From Bacteroidota bacterium (GTDB lineage: Bacteria > Bacteroidota > Bacteroidia > 2-12-FULL-35-15): a DNA stretch of 64,000 bases. Positions within the stretch are counted from its first letter, which is position 1. Each line of letters starts with the position of its first letter. Made by a program: the position numbers and the translations under genes. The stretch spans positions 62,001 through 126,000 of the forward strand of contig SXIH01000028.1 of the NCBI GenBank assembly GCA_005772895.1. The letters run 5' to 3'. Below, piece by piece: positions 17,085-24,417 of this stretch. The notes under the pieces were generated by a model. That model saw nothing but the letters and a program-made list of their open reading frames with translations, was not told the DNA's origin and searched no databases.

Positions 17085-17135
17085 CGCCCTTCGCTTCTCG
17101 ACTCCGCTCGAAGTGACAAAGCTCAGGGTGACAAT
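17085..17135 (-). repeat. Expanded copy of the TGTCACCCTGAGCGG repeat
   Basis: Reverse-complement copy of the repeat at 5786 and 12617, interrupted by about 14 extra bases between GTCACCCTGAG and GCGGAGTCGA, and extended with GAAGCGAAGGGCG. The extra bases let TCACTTCGA and its partner pair, so the copy can fold into a longer hairpin. It lies between the M61 gene start and lpdA. Confidence 0.7.
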
Positions 17136-17145
17136 TAAGTTTTCA

Positions 17146-17192
17146 CGAATTTACTAATTACAAATGATAAAATACACAGATTAGTAAATTCG
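17146..17192. repeat. 13-bp perfect inverted repeat upstream of lpdA
   Basis: CGAATTTACTAAT (17146-17158) and ATTAGTAAATTCG (17180-17192) are exact inverted copies separated by 21 bp. The right arm and its flank (ACACAGATTAGTA) resemble the purA leader at 432-450 (ACACAGATTGGTA). It lies about 100 bp before the lpdA start and about 35 bp before a TACTTTCG box at 17227-17234. Confidence 0.75.
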
Positions 17193-17289
17193 CTTTAATT
17201 CGTTATCTATGAACCATTTTTTTTGCTACTTTCGTAGTTATCAAATCAAATTTATAATTCAACATTTATAATTTATAATTTCAAAGAAA

Positions 17290-18675
17290 ATGACTTACGA
17301 TTTAATAGTAGTAGGAAGCGGTCCGGGTGGTTATGTGGCTGCAATAAGAGCATCACAATTGGGTTTAAAAACAGCTATTGTAGAACGCGAAAACCTTGGT
17401 GGTATTTGTTTGAACTGGGGCTGTATTCCCACAAAAGCATTATTAAAAAGTGCTCAGGTATTTGAATACTTAAATCATGCGGGAGATTACGGAATAACTG
17501 TAAAAGGCGGAGAGGCTGATTTCGGTGCAGTCGTAAAACGCAGTCGTGATGTAGCAGATGGTATGAGTAAAGGTGTTCAATTTTTAATGAAGAAGAACAA
17601 GATTGATGTTATTACAGGAACAGGAAAAATAAAAGCCGGTAAAAAAGTGGATGTGACTGCTGATGGCAAAACAACTACTTACGAAGCAAAACATATTATT
17701 ATTGCAACAGGAGCTCGTTCTCGGGCTTTGCCAAATTTACCTCAAGATGGTAAAAAAATAATTGGATACCGCGAAGCATTGACTTTACCGAAAATGCCAA
17801 AAACAATGGTAGTAGTTGGTTCCGGAGCTATCGGAAGTGAGTTTGCTTACTTCTATGCAACCATGGGAACAAAAGTAACTCTGGTAGAATTTCTTCCAAG
17901 TATTGTTCCTGTTGAAGATGCAGAAGTTTCAAAACAACTGGAGCGCTCTTTCAAAAAAATGGGTATTGATGTGATGACAGAAGCAAATGTGGAAAGTGTT
18001 GATACTAAAGGAACAGATTGCAAAGTAAAAATCAAAACCAAAAACGGAGAAAAAATTGTTGAAGCAGAAATTGTATTATCTGCAGTTGGAATTCAGGCAA
18101 ATATTGAAAACATTGGTTTAGAAGAAACAGGAATTGCAACCGACAAAGGAAAAATCTTAACTAACCCATATTATCAAACAAACATTCCGGGATATTATGC
18201 CATTGGTGACTGTGTGGGCGGACAAGCATTGGCACACGTTGCTTCAGCAGAAGGAATTATTTGTGTAGAAAAAATTGCAGGACATCATCCGGAGCCATTG
18301 GATTACAACAACATTCCTGGATGCACTTATTGCCAACCCGAAATTGCATCAGTAGGAATGACAGAAGCAAAAGCAAAAGAAGCAGGAAAAGAAATCAAGA
18401 TTGGTAAATTCCCATTTTCAGCAAGTGGAAAAGCGAGTGCTGCAGGAGCAAAAGATGGTTTTGTAAAATTAATCTTTGATGCAAAGTATGGTGAACTATT
18501 AGGTGCTCACATGATTGGTGCAAACGTAACAGAAATGATTGCAGAAATTGTTGCAATACGTAAATTAGAAACAACAGGGCATGAATTGATTAAAACAGTT
18601 CACCCTCACCCAACAATGAGTGAAGCAATTATGGAAGCTGCTGCTGCTGCTTATGGTGAAGTGATACACATGTAG
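17290..18675 (+). CDS. lpdA: Dihydrolipoyl dehydrogenase
   Basis: E3 flavoprotein that reoxidises dihydrolipoamide in the 2-oxoacid dehydrogenase and glycine-cleavage complexes, producing NADH. FAD-binding GSGPGGYVAA lies at residues 9-18, the redox-active disulfide is Cys40 and Cys45 in GGICLNWGCIPTK, the NAD-binding VVGSGAIGSEFA follows, and the C-terminal catalytic HPHPTMSEA is intact. At 461 residues it is full length. It stands alone, with no E1 or E2 gene adjacent. A TACTTTCG box at 17227 could be its -7 element. A strong bidirectional terminator follows at 18728. Confidence 0.97.
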   Translation: MTYDLIVVGSGPGGYVAAIRASQLGLKTAIVERENLGGICLNWGCIPTKALLKSAQVFEYLNHAGDYGITVKGGEADFGAVVKRSRDVADGMSKGVQFLMKKNKIDVITGTGKIKAGKKVDVTADGKTTTYEAKHIIIATGARSRALPNLPQDGKKIIGYREALTLPKMPKTMVVVGSGAIGSEFAYFYATMGTKVTLVEFLPSIVPVEDAEVSKQLERSFKKMGIDVMTEANVESVDTKGTDCKVKIKTKNGEKIVEAEIVLSAVGIQANIENIGLEETGIATDKGKILTNPYYQTNIPGYYAIGDCVGGQALAHVASAEGIICVEKIAGHHPEPLDYNNIPGCTYCQPEIASVGMTEAKAKEAGKEIKIGKFPFSASGKASAAGAKDGFVKLIFDAKYGELLGAHMIGANVTEMIAEIVAIRKLETTGHELIKTVHPHPTMSEAIMEAAAAAYGEVIHM

Positions 18676-18700
18676 CCATTCGACTTCGCTCAGGCTGACA
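18676..18700 (-). repeat. Diverged minus-strand copy of the CCCTGAGCGG repeat
   Basis: Reverse complement reads TGTCAGCCTGAGCGAAGTCG, a diverged form of the repeat at 5786 and 12617. It begins one base after the lpdA stop codon. Confidence 0.65.
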
Positions 18701-18727
18701 AACAATTGAGTAGACAAAAGACAAATT

Positions 18728-18762
18728 AAAAAACCGTCCCGAGTACTTGGGACGGTTTTTTT
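18728..18762. terminator. Bidirectional intrinsic terminator
   Basis: Ten-base-pair stem AAACCGTCCC/GGGACGGTTT (18731-18740 and 18749-18758) with an 8-base loop, flanked by A-run and T-run. It ends lpdA and the convergent gene at 18761. Confidence 0.92.
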
Positions 18763-19210
18763 ATACCTTTTTTCTGAATGCGTGTACAGTACCAACTATA
18801 GAAAAAGCAAACATTATCAGCATAAACAATACCCATGCTAGGCCTATTTCATCAAAACTAATTCCTCCCGGACTAGAGATCATCAAGGCATCCCACAAAA
18901 TCATAATACTTGTCAGAGAAATACCAATAATAGAAAACACTTTGATAGTTTTTGTTTTTAGTCTTATAAGTGAAAGAATGAATATCGTTTCCATAATTAA
19001 AAAATAAATCAGGGTAATGATTCCCGCTGATACAGTTGCCTCTTGTGCTTTATCGTGATAATATTCAAAGTTATCCTCAGAACCATAAGAATCACCATAA
19101 GAATAATAACTTGCCGAACGACAAGAAGATACTTCATCCATAAAGTATGCTGAAATAATCATGGAGAAAAAAGTAAGTACAATTGCGGAAATATAAAAAG
19201 CTCTTAGCAT
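18761..19210 (-). CDS. Small membrane protein, unknown
   Basis: A 149-residue protein with four predicted membrane helices (about residues 4-24, 60-80, 90-110 and 120-142). A Ser/Tyr/Asp-rich loop, SSCRSASYYSYGDSYGSED, lies between helices 1 and 2. It resembles in size the membrane proteins at 13117-15330 but lacks their LCILTFI head and HMK tail. It follows the STAS-like pair on the same strand by 24 bp and may be cotranscribed. Function unknown. Confidence 0.65.
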   Translation of the reverse strand: MLRAFYISAIVLTFFSMIISAYFMDEVSSCRSASYYSYGDSYGSEDNFEYYHDKAQEATVSAGIITLIYFLIMETIFILSLIRLKTKTIKVFSIIGISLTSIMILWDALMISSPGGISFDEIGLAWVLFMLIMFAFSIVGTVHAFRKKV

Positions 19211-19234
19211 AGGATTAAGTTTTTATTAATATAA

Positions 19235-19648
19235 TTATTTTGCATTTGACAATTGAGTTCTTAACCATTTTAATGCACTTGTTTCATCTGTAAACAAGGC
19301 AGTTTTAGCAACCGGTTTATGAAATTTAATAATGAAATTTCCAACTAAACGATTTGCTAATGAATTAATCAAAATAGCTTGGGCGATCATATTTTTTTGC
19401 GCTTCAGCTGTTGACCCCCATTCTCTTGACTCTTTAGTAACAAACACTTTTGTTCTTGCATCAATCAGAGCAACAAATTTTTTCCCTTCAGTAAGTAATT
19501 GTGATTGTTGCTGCATTAACTTTGATTCTTCTAAATCAATTTCCGAATTTTCTATTAAAACAATGTGCAAGATTCCTGCCTCAATTAATTTAAAAGTGGC
19601 ACATCTTGTTGAAAGCAGATTGTTAATTTTATTAAACGACTCGGTCAT
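19235..19648 (-). CDS. STAS-like (DUF7793-type) protein, paralog B
   Basis: A 137-residue single-domain protein. The pattern KFVALIDARTKVFVTKES, then QAILINSLANRLVGNFIIKFHKP, then LFTDETSALKWLRTQL matches the DUF7793/STAS-like family as I remember it: a core strand ending in Asp, a helix with SLANRLVGNF, and a final ALKWL helix. It overlaps the upstream paralog by 17 bp, so the two are translationally coupled. The close SpoIIE-type phosphatase at 20533 suggests a role in a phospho-switch, but the usual STAS serine motif is not seen. Confidence 0.7.
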   Translation of the reverse strand: MTESFNKINNLLSTRCATFKLIEAGILHIVLIENSEIDLEESKLMQQQSQLLTEGKKFVALIDARTKVFVTKESREWGSTAEAQKNMIAQAILINSLANRLVGNFIIKFHKPVAKTALFTDETSALKWLRTQLSNAK

Positions 19649-20027
19649 TTGATTTTACAACTTCCTCTTTTAGCCAATCAAAAGCATTCTCTTCAATAGA
19701 AAATATTTTTGTTGCAGTATATGGTTTGTTAACTTTAATAAAAAAATTTCCTATTAACATGTTAGCCAATGATGTAATTACAAAAGCAGTTGCAATCCTA
19801 TCCAATGAATATTCTTTCCCAGCAATTAAAGCCCTGGCTTCAGACGAAACATTAAAACGTTTTGTAGCATCCAATAAAACACAATACTTATTGCCTTTAG
19901 ACAGCTTCAACAACATAGAACGCATTTCAATTGCATCATTTACTTCTAGTTCAGCATCTTCATTAGGTGTAACTCGAAGAATAGAATCACCTAAAGACTC
20001 AATTTTAAACTTATTATGGAGTAACAT
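19632..20027 (-). CDS. STAS-like (DUF7793-type) protein, paralog A
   Basis: A 131-residue paralog of the 19235 product: KYCVLLDATKRFNVSSEAR, TAFVITSLANMLIGNFFIKVNKP and IFSIEENAFDWLKEEV align with it throughout. The two form a tandem duplication with overlapping ends. The gene is on the minus strand, 91 bp from the 20119 gene, and may belong to the same transcript. No membrane segment or catalytic motif is visible. Function inferred only from fold-like similarity and the adjacent phosphatase. Confidence 0.7.
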   Translation of the reverse strand: MLLHNKFKIESLGDSILRVTPNEDAELEVNDAIEMRSMLLKLSKGNKYCVLLDATKRFNVSSEARALIAGKEYSLDRIATAFVITSLANMLIGNFFIKVNKPYTATKIFSIEENAFDWLKEEVVKSNDRVV

Positions 20028-20118
20028 AAATGAATGAATTATTTCAATAAGCTAATATACAAAAAAACAAAGAGAATTATATACTCAATAATGCTATAAA
20101 ATCAGAATAACAACTTTG

Positions 20119-20451
20119 TTAATGTGCATCATAGTAAAAACGATTATTATTTTTCGAATACATTTTATTTTCAACTAATCTAATCGCTTGTTTAATTAAA
20201 TTATTAGAGTAATCATTACTTGAAAATTCTTGTAGTGCATTTAACAAAGAAGGTAAAACATCGGAATTTTGATTAAAACTCTCTGCTTTAAATAAAATAA
20301 AATTTCTTGTATTAGCTGAATAAAGAACCACATAACAATTATCTTCATAGTCAAATATATTAGTCCTGTCAACTGAAAATAAATTGAAAACACAATCACA
20401 CTTTTCTAAAAGCTGAAAAATTTCTGAATTATCTGTTGAAATTGAAATCAT
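20119..20451 (-). CDS. Unknown small protein next to SpoIIE-type phosphatase
   Basis: A 110-residue soluble protein, Asn- and Ser-rich, starting ISISTDNSEIFQLLEKCDC and ending NNNRFYYDAH. I do not recognise a family. Secondary-structure impression is alpha/beta (CYVVLYSANTRNFILFKAES as strands, then two helices), which could be a divergent member of the same STAS-like group. It is divergent from the phosphatase gene across 81 bp and precedes the two STAS-like genes. Confidence 0.5.
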   Translation of the reverse strand: MISISTDNSEIFQLLEKCDCVFNLFSVDRTNIFDYEDNCYVVLYSANTRNFILFKAESFNQNSDVLPSLLNALQEFSSNDYSNNLIKQAIRLVENKMYSKNNNRFYYDAH

Positions 20452-20507
20452 AATGGCTAATTTATGCAGAAAAAAAATGATTTATTAGCAATTTAAACAG
20501 ATTATTA

Positions 20508-20515
20508 TAATTTTG
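20508..20515 (+). promoter_or_regulatory. Likely -7 box for the SpoIIE-type phosphatase
   Basis: TAATTTTG matches TAnnTTTG and ends 17 bp before the ATG at 20533. No good -33 TTTG is seen upstream. The leader would be about 12 nucleotides. Confidence 0.45.
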
Positions 20516-20532
20516 TTTTCAAGAACTACTCT

Positions 20533-21942
20533 ATGTCTATAAAATCTTTAATTGAATACTTTGTAAATCCTAAGGACAAGTTACATCCCGATAACTATCG
20601 TAAGGGAAAATTCTTTATTGTTTCTACTTTTATTTTCTTCTTATTTGCTTTTGCTGGTGAATTTTATGTATTGCTTTCTGACATTCCCAAAGAAGATGTT
20701 CTAAGCGCTGCTATAGGCAATGGGATACTTTGCGCCTTTGTGATAGCAACTTTTTTCATTTATAAAAATTTTGGAAAAAGAATATTGCTTGTGAACATTA
20801 TCACCATCATGGGATATATGTCAAATATTGGAACATACGATTTTTCTGGAGGTATTTATTCGAGTGATCTGGCTACTGGTATTGTTATTTGTTCATGGAT
20901 ATTTCTGGTAGCAGACAAAGTATCGGGAATTTTTTGGTTTGCAGTAACGTTCTGCACTATCTTATTTTTCTATTTTGCTGAAATAAACGGCTGGAAGGAT
21001 TTTAGAGCTGATTCAGTAAATCAAGGAGCGGAGTATTACGTGTTTAATTTTGCTTTTTCTGCATTTTTTCTGGGAATAATTATTATTCTTCATGAAGCAA
21101 ATAAAGATAGATACCTAAAAGAACTGGTTTTATCAAAATCGGAAGTAGAAAATAAAAGCAAGGAACTGGAAGCACAAAAAGAAGACATTATTTCAAGTAT
21201 TAATTACGCAAAACGTATTCAATATGCTGTACTTCCACATGAAGAAACAATTTATAGATCCATTCCTCTTTCCTTTATTTTGTACAAACCAAAAGACATA
21301 GTAAGCGGAGATTATTTTTGGTTTCATGAAATTGACAAAGACAACTACATTATAGTTTGTGCCGACTGCACAGGCCACGGTGTCCCAGGAGCTTTTATGA
21401 CTGTAATTGGCAGCAGTTTACTAAATCAAATTGTTATTGATAATAAAATAACTCAACCATCAAAAATACTTTCTGAGTTAGATAAGCTCATCAACATGAC
21501 CTTAAAACAACAAAAAGAGCATGAACATTATGTTCAGGATGGAATGGATTTAGCTTTATTGAAAGTCAACAAAAGCACAAAAGAATTTATTTTCACCAGT
21601 GCCAAACGACCGGCAATATTAATCCGCGATAAACAATTGCAAGAATTCAAAGGAAGCAAGTTTACTTTAGGTGGAATGGTAAGTGGAGAAAAAAACTTTG
21701 AAGAAATAAAAATGAATTATAAAGAGGATGATGTTCTTTATATGTTTACAGATGGATTTACAGATCAGTTTGGCGGACCGAAAGGAAAAAAATATTCAAT
21801 TAAGCAATTACGGGAAAATTTATTGTCGGTTCATAAACTACAAGTAAACGATCAAAAAACGCAACTGGATAATTTGATTGTTAACTGGCAAGCCCAACTG
21901 GAACAAGTGGATGATATCTTATTGATGGGAATAAAATTTTAG
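20533..21942 (+). CDS. Membrane SpoIIE-type PP2C serine phosphatase
   Basis: A 469-residue signalling phosphatase. Residues 27-187 hold about six membrane helices. A charged coiled-coil linker (about 188-225, ELVLSKSEVENKSKELEAQKED) leads into IISSINYAKRIQYAVLP, a hallmark of Bacteroidota SpoIIE proteins. The catalytic domain has the metal-binding VSGDYFWF, CADCTGHGVPGAFMTVIG and MFTDGFTDQFGG motifs, all intact. Such enzymes dephosphorylate STAS-type proteins, so the divergent STAS-like genes at 19235-20027 are candidate substrates. The membrane part has no recognised ligand domain. Its last four bases overlap the convergent RsmB-type gene. Confidence 0.88.
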   Translation: MSIKSLIEYFVNPKDKLHPDNYRKGKFFIVSTFIFFLFAFAGEFYVLLSDIPKEDVLSAAIGNGILCAFVIATFFIYKNFGKRILLVNIITIMGYMSNIGTYDFSGGIYSSDLATGIVICSWIFLVADKVSGIFWFAVTFCTILFFYFAEINGWKDFRADSVNQGAEYYVFNFAFSAFFLGIIIILHEANKDRYLKELVLSKSEVENKSKELEAQKEDIISSINYAKRIQYAVLPHEETIYRSIPLSFILYKPKDIVSGDYFWFHEIDKDNYIIVCADCTGHGVPGAFMTVIGSSLLNQIVIDNKITQPSKILSELDKLINMTLKQQKEHEHYVQDGMDLALLKVNKSTKEFIFTSAKRPAILIRDKQLQEFKGSKFTLGGMVSGEKNFEEIKMNYKEDDVLYMFTDGFTDQFGGPKGKKYSIKQLRENLLSVHKLQVNDQKTQLDNLIVNWQAQLEQVDDILLMGIKF

Positions 21943-23141
21943 CTCTTTCTTATCAGCTTCGCCATGTAAAAACCATCGAACCCTTCACTAGGAAGTATTT
22001 TTCTGTCTTCTATAAATTCGAAATTTTTATTCTTATCTAAAAATAATTCAACTTGTTTCTGATTTTCACTTGGCAAAATACTACAAGTAGCATATACCAT
22101 TATTCCATCTTTCTTCAACATTTGAGAATAATTTGAAATAATTGTTTGCTGAACCTTTTGAATTTCATTTATAAACTCTAAACTCAGCTTCCATTTTGCA
22201 TCCGGATTTCTCTTTAAAACTCCTAAACCTGAACAAGGAACATCTAACAACAATCTATCAGCAGCATTTTTAAATTTATTTAGCGAGTCGTCATTAATCA
22301 TTTGAGTTTGAATAATACTCACTCCGCCTCTCTCAGCACGTTTTTTTAATTCAATCAATTTCCTTTCTTCCACATCCATTGAAATAATTTTGCCTTTATT
22401 TTTCATCTTGGCAGCAATGTGCAAAGACTTCCCTCCTGCTCCGGCACAAGCATCTATCACCGTCATTCCTTCTTTCAAATCCAAAAATGGTGCAATCAAT
22501 TGTGAAGACGCATCCTGAATTTCAAATAATCCTTGTTTATATTCGTTTACATTCTGCAAATTTTGTCGCTTTACCAACACCAGTGCATCAGGATAATCAC
22601 CAACAGGAAAAGTTTCGATGGATTGTTCTTCCAACAACTTCTTTAATTGAATCAGATTTGTTTTTAAAGTATTAACTCTCAAAACAACTTGTGCTTCTTT
22701 GTTTAGTTCATGAATTTCTTTTTCCCAAACTTTTTCTCCCAATTCTGAGCTCCCTAATTCATCCAACCAATCAGGAATAGATTCATGATACTTTCTTATT
22801 GACTTAGCTTTTTCGGAATTGTTTAGTATTTGAATTTTATCAATGTTTATAAATTCTTCCCAATCGGGTAATTCTACTTCTTTTATAATTTGCCAGGTGG
22901 CAAAGAGTTTCCAATAATCAGAAGTTTGTTGTGGATTCTCAACTTCACTGGATTTCAAGATAAATCTCCACCAACGCACCATTTCATAGGTTGTTTCGGC
23001 AATAAAACGCCTATCACGGGAGCCCCAACGGGAATTTTGTTTTAATACTTGCTCAACCGCTTTATCGGCATATACCCCTTGAACAAAAATCTGTTGAAGG
23101 GTTTCAATAACAGCACTTACAAGCGGTTTATGGAATTTCAT
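21939..23141 (-). CDS. RsmB/NOP-family rRNA cytosine-C5 methyltransferase
   Basis: A 400-residue SAM-dependent m5C methyltransferase. An N-terminal NusB-like helical part (residues 1-140, SRWGSRDRRFIAETTYEMVRWWR) precedes the Rossmann domain. Motif I is VIDACAGAGGKSLHIA. The two catalytic-region cysteines lie in LLDVPCSGLGVLKRNPDAKW and VYATCSILPSEN, where one forms the covalent intermediate and the other aids release. The architecture matches RsmB, which modifies 16S rRNA C967, but Bacteroidota paralogs may differ in target. It is convergent with and overlaps the phosphatase by four bases. Confidence 0.9.
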   Translation of the reverse strand: MKFHKPLVSAVIETLQQIFVQGVYADKAVEQVLKQNSRWGSRDRRFIAETTYEMVRWWRFILKSSEVENPQQTSDYWKLFATWQIIKEVELPDWEEFINIDKIQILNNSEKAKSIRKYHESIPDWLDELGSSELGEKVWEKEIHELNKEAQVVLRVNTLKTNLIQLKKLLEEQSIETFPVGDYPDALVLVKRQNLQNVNEYKQGLFEIQDASSQLIAPFLDLKEGMTVIDACAGAGGKSLHIAAKMKNKGKIISMDVEERKLIELKKRAERGGVSIIQTQMINDDSLNKFKNAADRLLLDVPCSGLGVLKRNPDAKWKLSLEFINEIQKVQQTIISNYSQMLKKDGIMVYATCSILPSENQKQVELFLDKNKNFEFIEDRKILPSEGFDGFYMAKLIRKS

Positions 23142-23216
23142 TTTATTAACAAAGTAATTGTGTAAAAATACACAATCGGGAGAAGATTATGCCTAATTAA
23201 ACTCGTCAAAAAATAG

Positions 23217-23224
23217 TATTTTTG
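23217..23224 (+). promoter_or_regulatory. -7 box very close to recR start
   Basis: TATTTTTG fits TAnnTTTG and ends five bases before the recR ATG at 23230, which would place the transcription start at or next to the start codon. No -33 TTTG with correct spacing is seen, which lowers confidence. Confidence 0.45.
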
Positions 23225-23229
23225 GTACC

Positions 23230-23850
23230 ATGAACTTCTCCTCCAAACTAATCGAAGAAGCTGTAAACGAATTCAGTAAGTTGCCTGGTGTTGGTAAACG
23301 GACTGCCTTGCGTTTTGTTTTGCATCTCATGAAACAAGATGCTTCCGAAGTAAACAAATTTGGCGGAGCATTCATTAAACTCCGTAATGACTTGCGCTAC
23401 TGCGAAAAATGCCACAATGTTTCTGATAAACCTATCTGTGAAGTATGTGCAAATCCGCACCGGGACAATAGCGTAGTTTGTGTGGTGGAAGACATCCGCG
23501 ATGTAATGGCTATTGAAAATACACAACAATATCGGGGCATTTATCACGTTTTAGGTGGGATAATTTCCCCAATGGATGGAATCGGTCCGAGTGATTTGAA
23601 TATTGAAACACTTGTTCAGAAAGCCACATCAGGAGAAATCAAAGAAGTGATAATGGCATTAAGTACAACTATGGAAGGCGATACTACTAATTTCTACATC
23701 TATAAAAGATTAAAAGAATCCAACGTTACAGTTTCTACCATCGCACGAGGAATTTCCATTGGTGATGAATTGGAATATGCGGATGAAGTTACTCTTGGCC
23801 GCTCTATTGTTAATCGTACTCTTTACGAAAACTCCTTATCATTCAAATAA
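23230..23850 (+). CDS. recR: Recombination mediator RecR
   Basis: A 206-residue RecR that helps load RecA on gaps with RecF/RecO. The helix-hairpin-helix [13 protein letters not shown] is at residues 18-30, the C4 zinc finger uses Cys58, Cys61, Cys70 and Cys73, and the Toprim domain follows with [14 protein letters not shown] and [16 protein letters not shown]. The C-terminal Walker-like [16 protein letters not shown] is intact. Length and motifs are normal. A TATTTTTG box ends just five bases before the ATG, so the mRNA may be leaderless. Confidence 0.97.
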   Translation: MNFSSKLIEEAVNEFSKLPGVGKRTALRFVLHLMKQDASEVNKFGGAFIKLRNDLRYCEKCHNVSDKPICEVCANPHRDNSVVCVVEDIRDVMAIENTQQYRGIYHVLGGIISPMDGIGPSDLNIETLVQKATSGEIKEVIMALSTTMEGDTTNFYIYKRLKESNVTVSTIARGISIGDELEYADEVTLGRSIVNRTLYENSLSFK

Positions 23851-23856
23851 TTTTCG

Positions 23857-23885
23857 GATGTGCGGATTAGCAGATGTACCGATAT
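23857..23885. repeat. Left inverted repeat of four-helix-bundle cassette
   Basis: A 29-base sequence starting GATGTGCGGATTAGCAGATG that matches the reverse complement of 24338-24366 at 25 of 29 positions. It begins six bases after the recR stop. A further 50 bases downstream carry degenerate repeats of the same GAT-TACC/GATT units. Confidence 0.8.
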
Positions 23886-23943
23886 ACCGATTAGTGAATG
23901 TACAAATGTGAAGATCTACCAATATACTGATTAAAAAATATTT

Positions 23944-24312
23944 ATGGAGCCTAAAAAAGACAACTTAATACTTGATTTAACTTTCAATTTTTCTTTGGAA
24001 ATTGTAAAATATACTGAACAACTTGAAGGATTAAAAAAATACAACTTATCAAACCAGTTATTTAGAAGTGGCACCAGTATTGGCGCTAACGTGCATGAAT
24101 CTCAAAATGCAGAAAGCAAAGCTGATTTTATTCATAAATTAAAAATATCAGCCAAAGAAGCAGAAGAAACAAAATACTGGTTAAAAATTTGTCAAAATTC
24201 ATCTAACTACCCAGACTGCAAACATCTTTTATCTCAAATTGAAAGCATCAATAAAGTTTTAGGAAAAATTATTTCATCGTCAAAGACTAACACTCGAGCG
24301 TATGTCCAATAA
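23944..24312 (+). CDS. Four-helix bundle protein (23S rRNA intervening-sequence type)
   Basis: A 122-residue all-helical protein of the family encoded in 23S rRNA intervening sequences and related to the Avd accessory protein of diversity-generating retroelements. Landmarks are LTFNFSLEIVKYTEQL, LSNQLFRSGTSIGANVHESQ and AKEAEETKYWLKIC. The gene is free-standing here, not inside an rRNA gene. It is bracketed by imperfect 29-base inverted repeats (23857 and 24338). The protein is basic enough to bind nucleic acid; no catalytic motif is known in the family. No reverse transcriptase or variable repeat is nearby, so this is not a diversity-generating retroelement. Confidence 0.88.
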   Translation: MEPKKDNLILDLTFNFSLEIVKYTEQLEGLKKYNLSNQLFRSGTSIGANVHESQNAESKADFIHKLKISAKEAEETKYWLKICQNSSNYPDCKHLLSQIESINKVLGKIISSSKTNTRAYVQ

Positions 24313-24337
24313 TTTTTTCATATTTCACCCCATTTGC

Positions 24338-24366
24338 ATATCTGCACATCTGCAAATCTGCACATC
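24338..24366. repeat. Right inverted repeat of four-helix-bundle cassette
   Basis: Reverse-complement partner of 23857-23885, with 25 of 29 positions identical. It is made of repeated TCTGCACA/TCTGCAAA units. Together the repeats define a unit of about 510 bp inserted between recR and a glycosyltransferase gene. Confidence 0.8.
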
Positions 24367-24417
24367 TAACAATGTTCATTTCGGCAGACTAATCATTGTT
24401 AACACTAATTTCTTCGA

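Noticed and set aside
23944-24312. Diversity-generating retroelement, since Avd is a related four-helix bundle
   Set aside because: No reverse transcriptase, template repeat or variable target gene is seen nearby.
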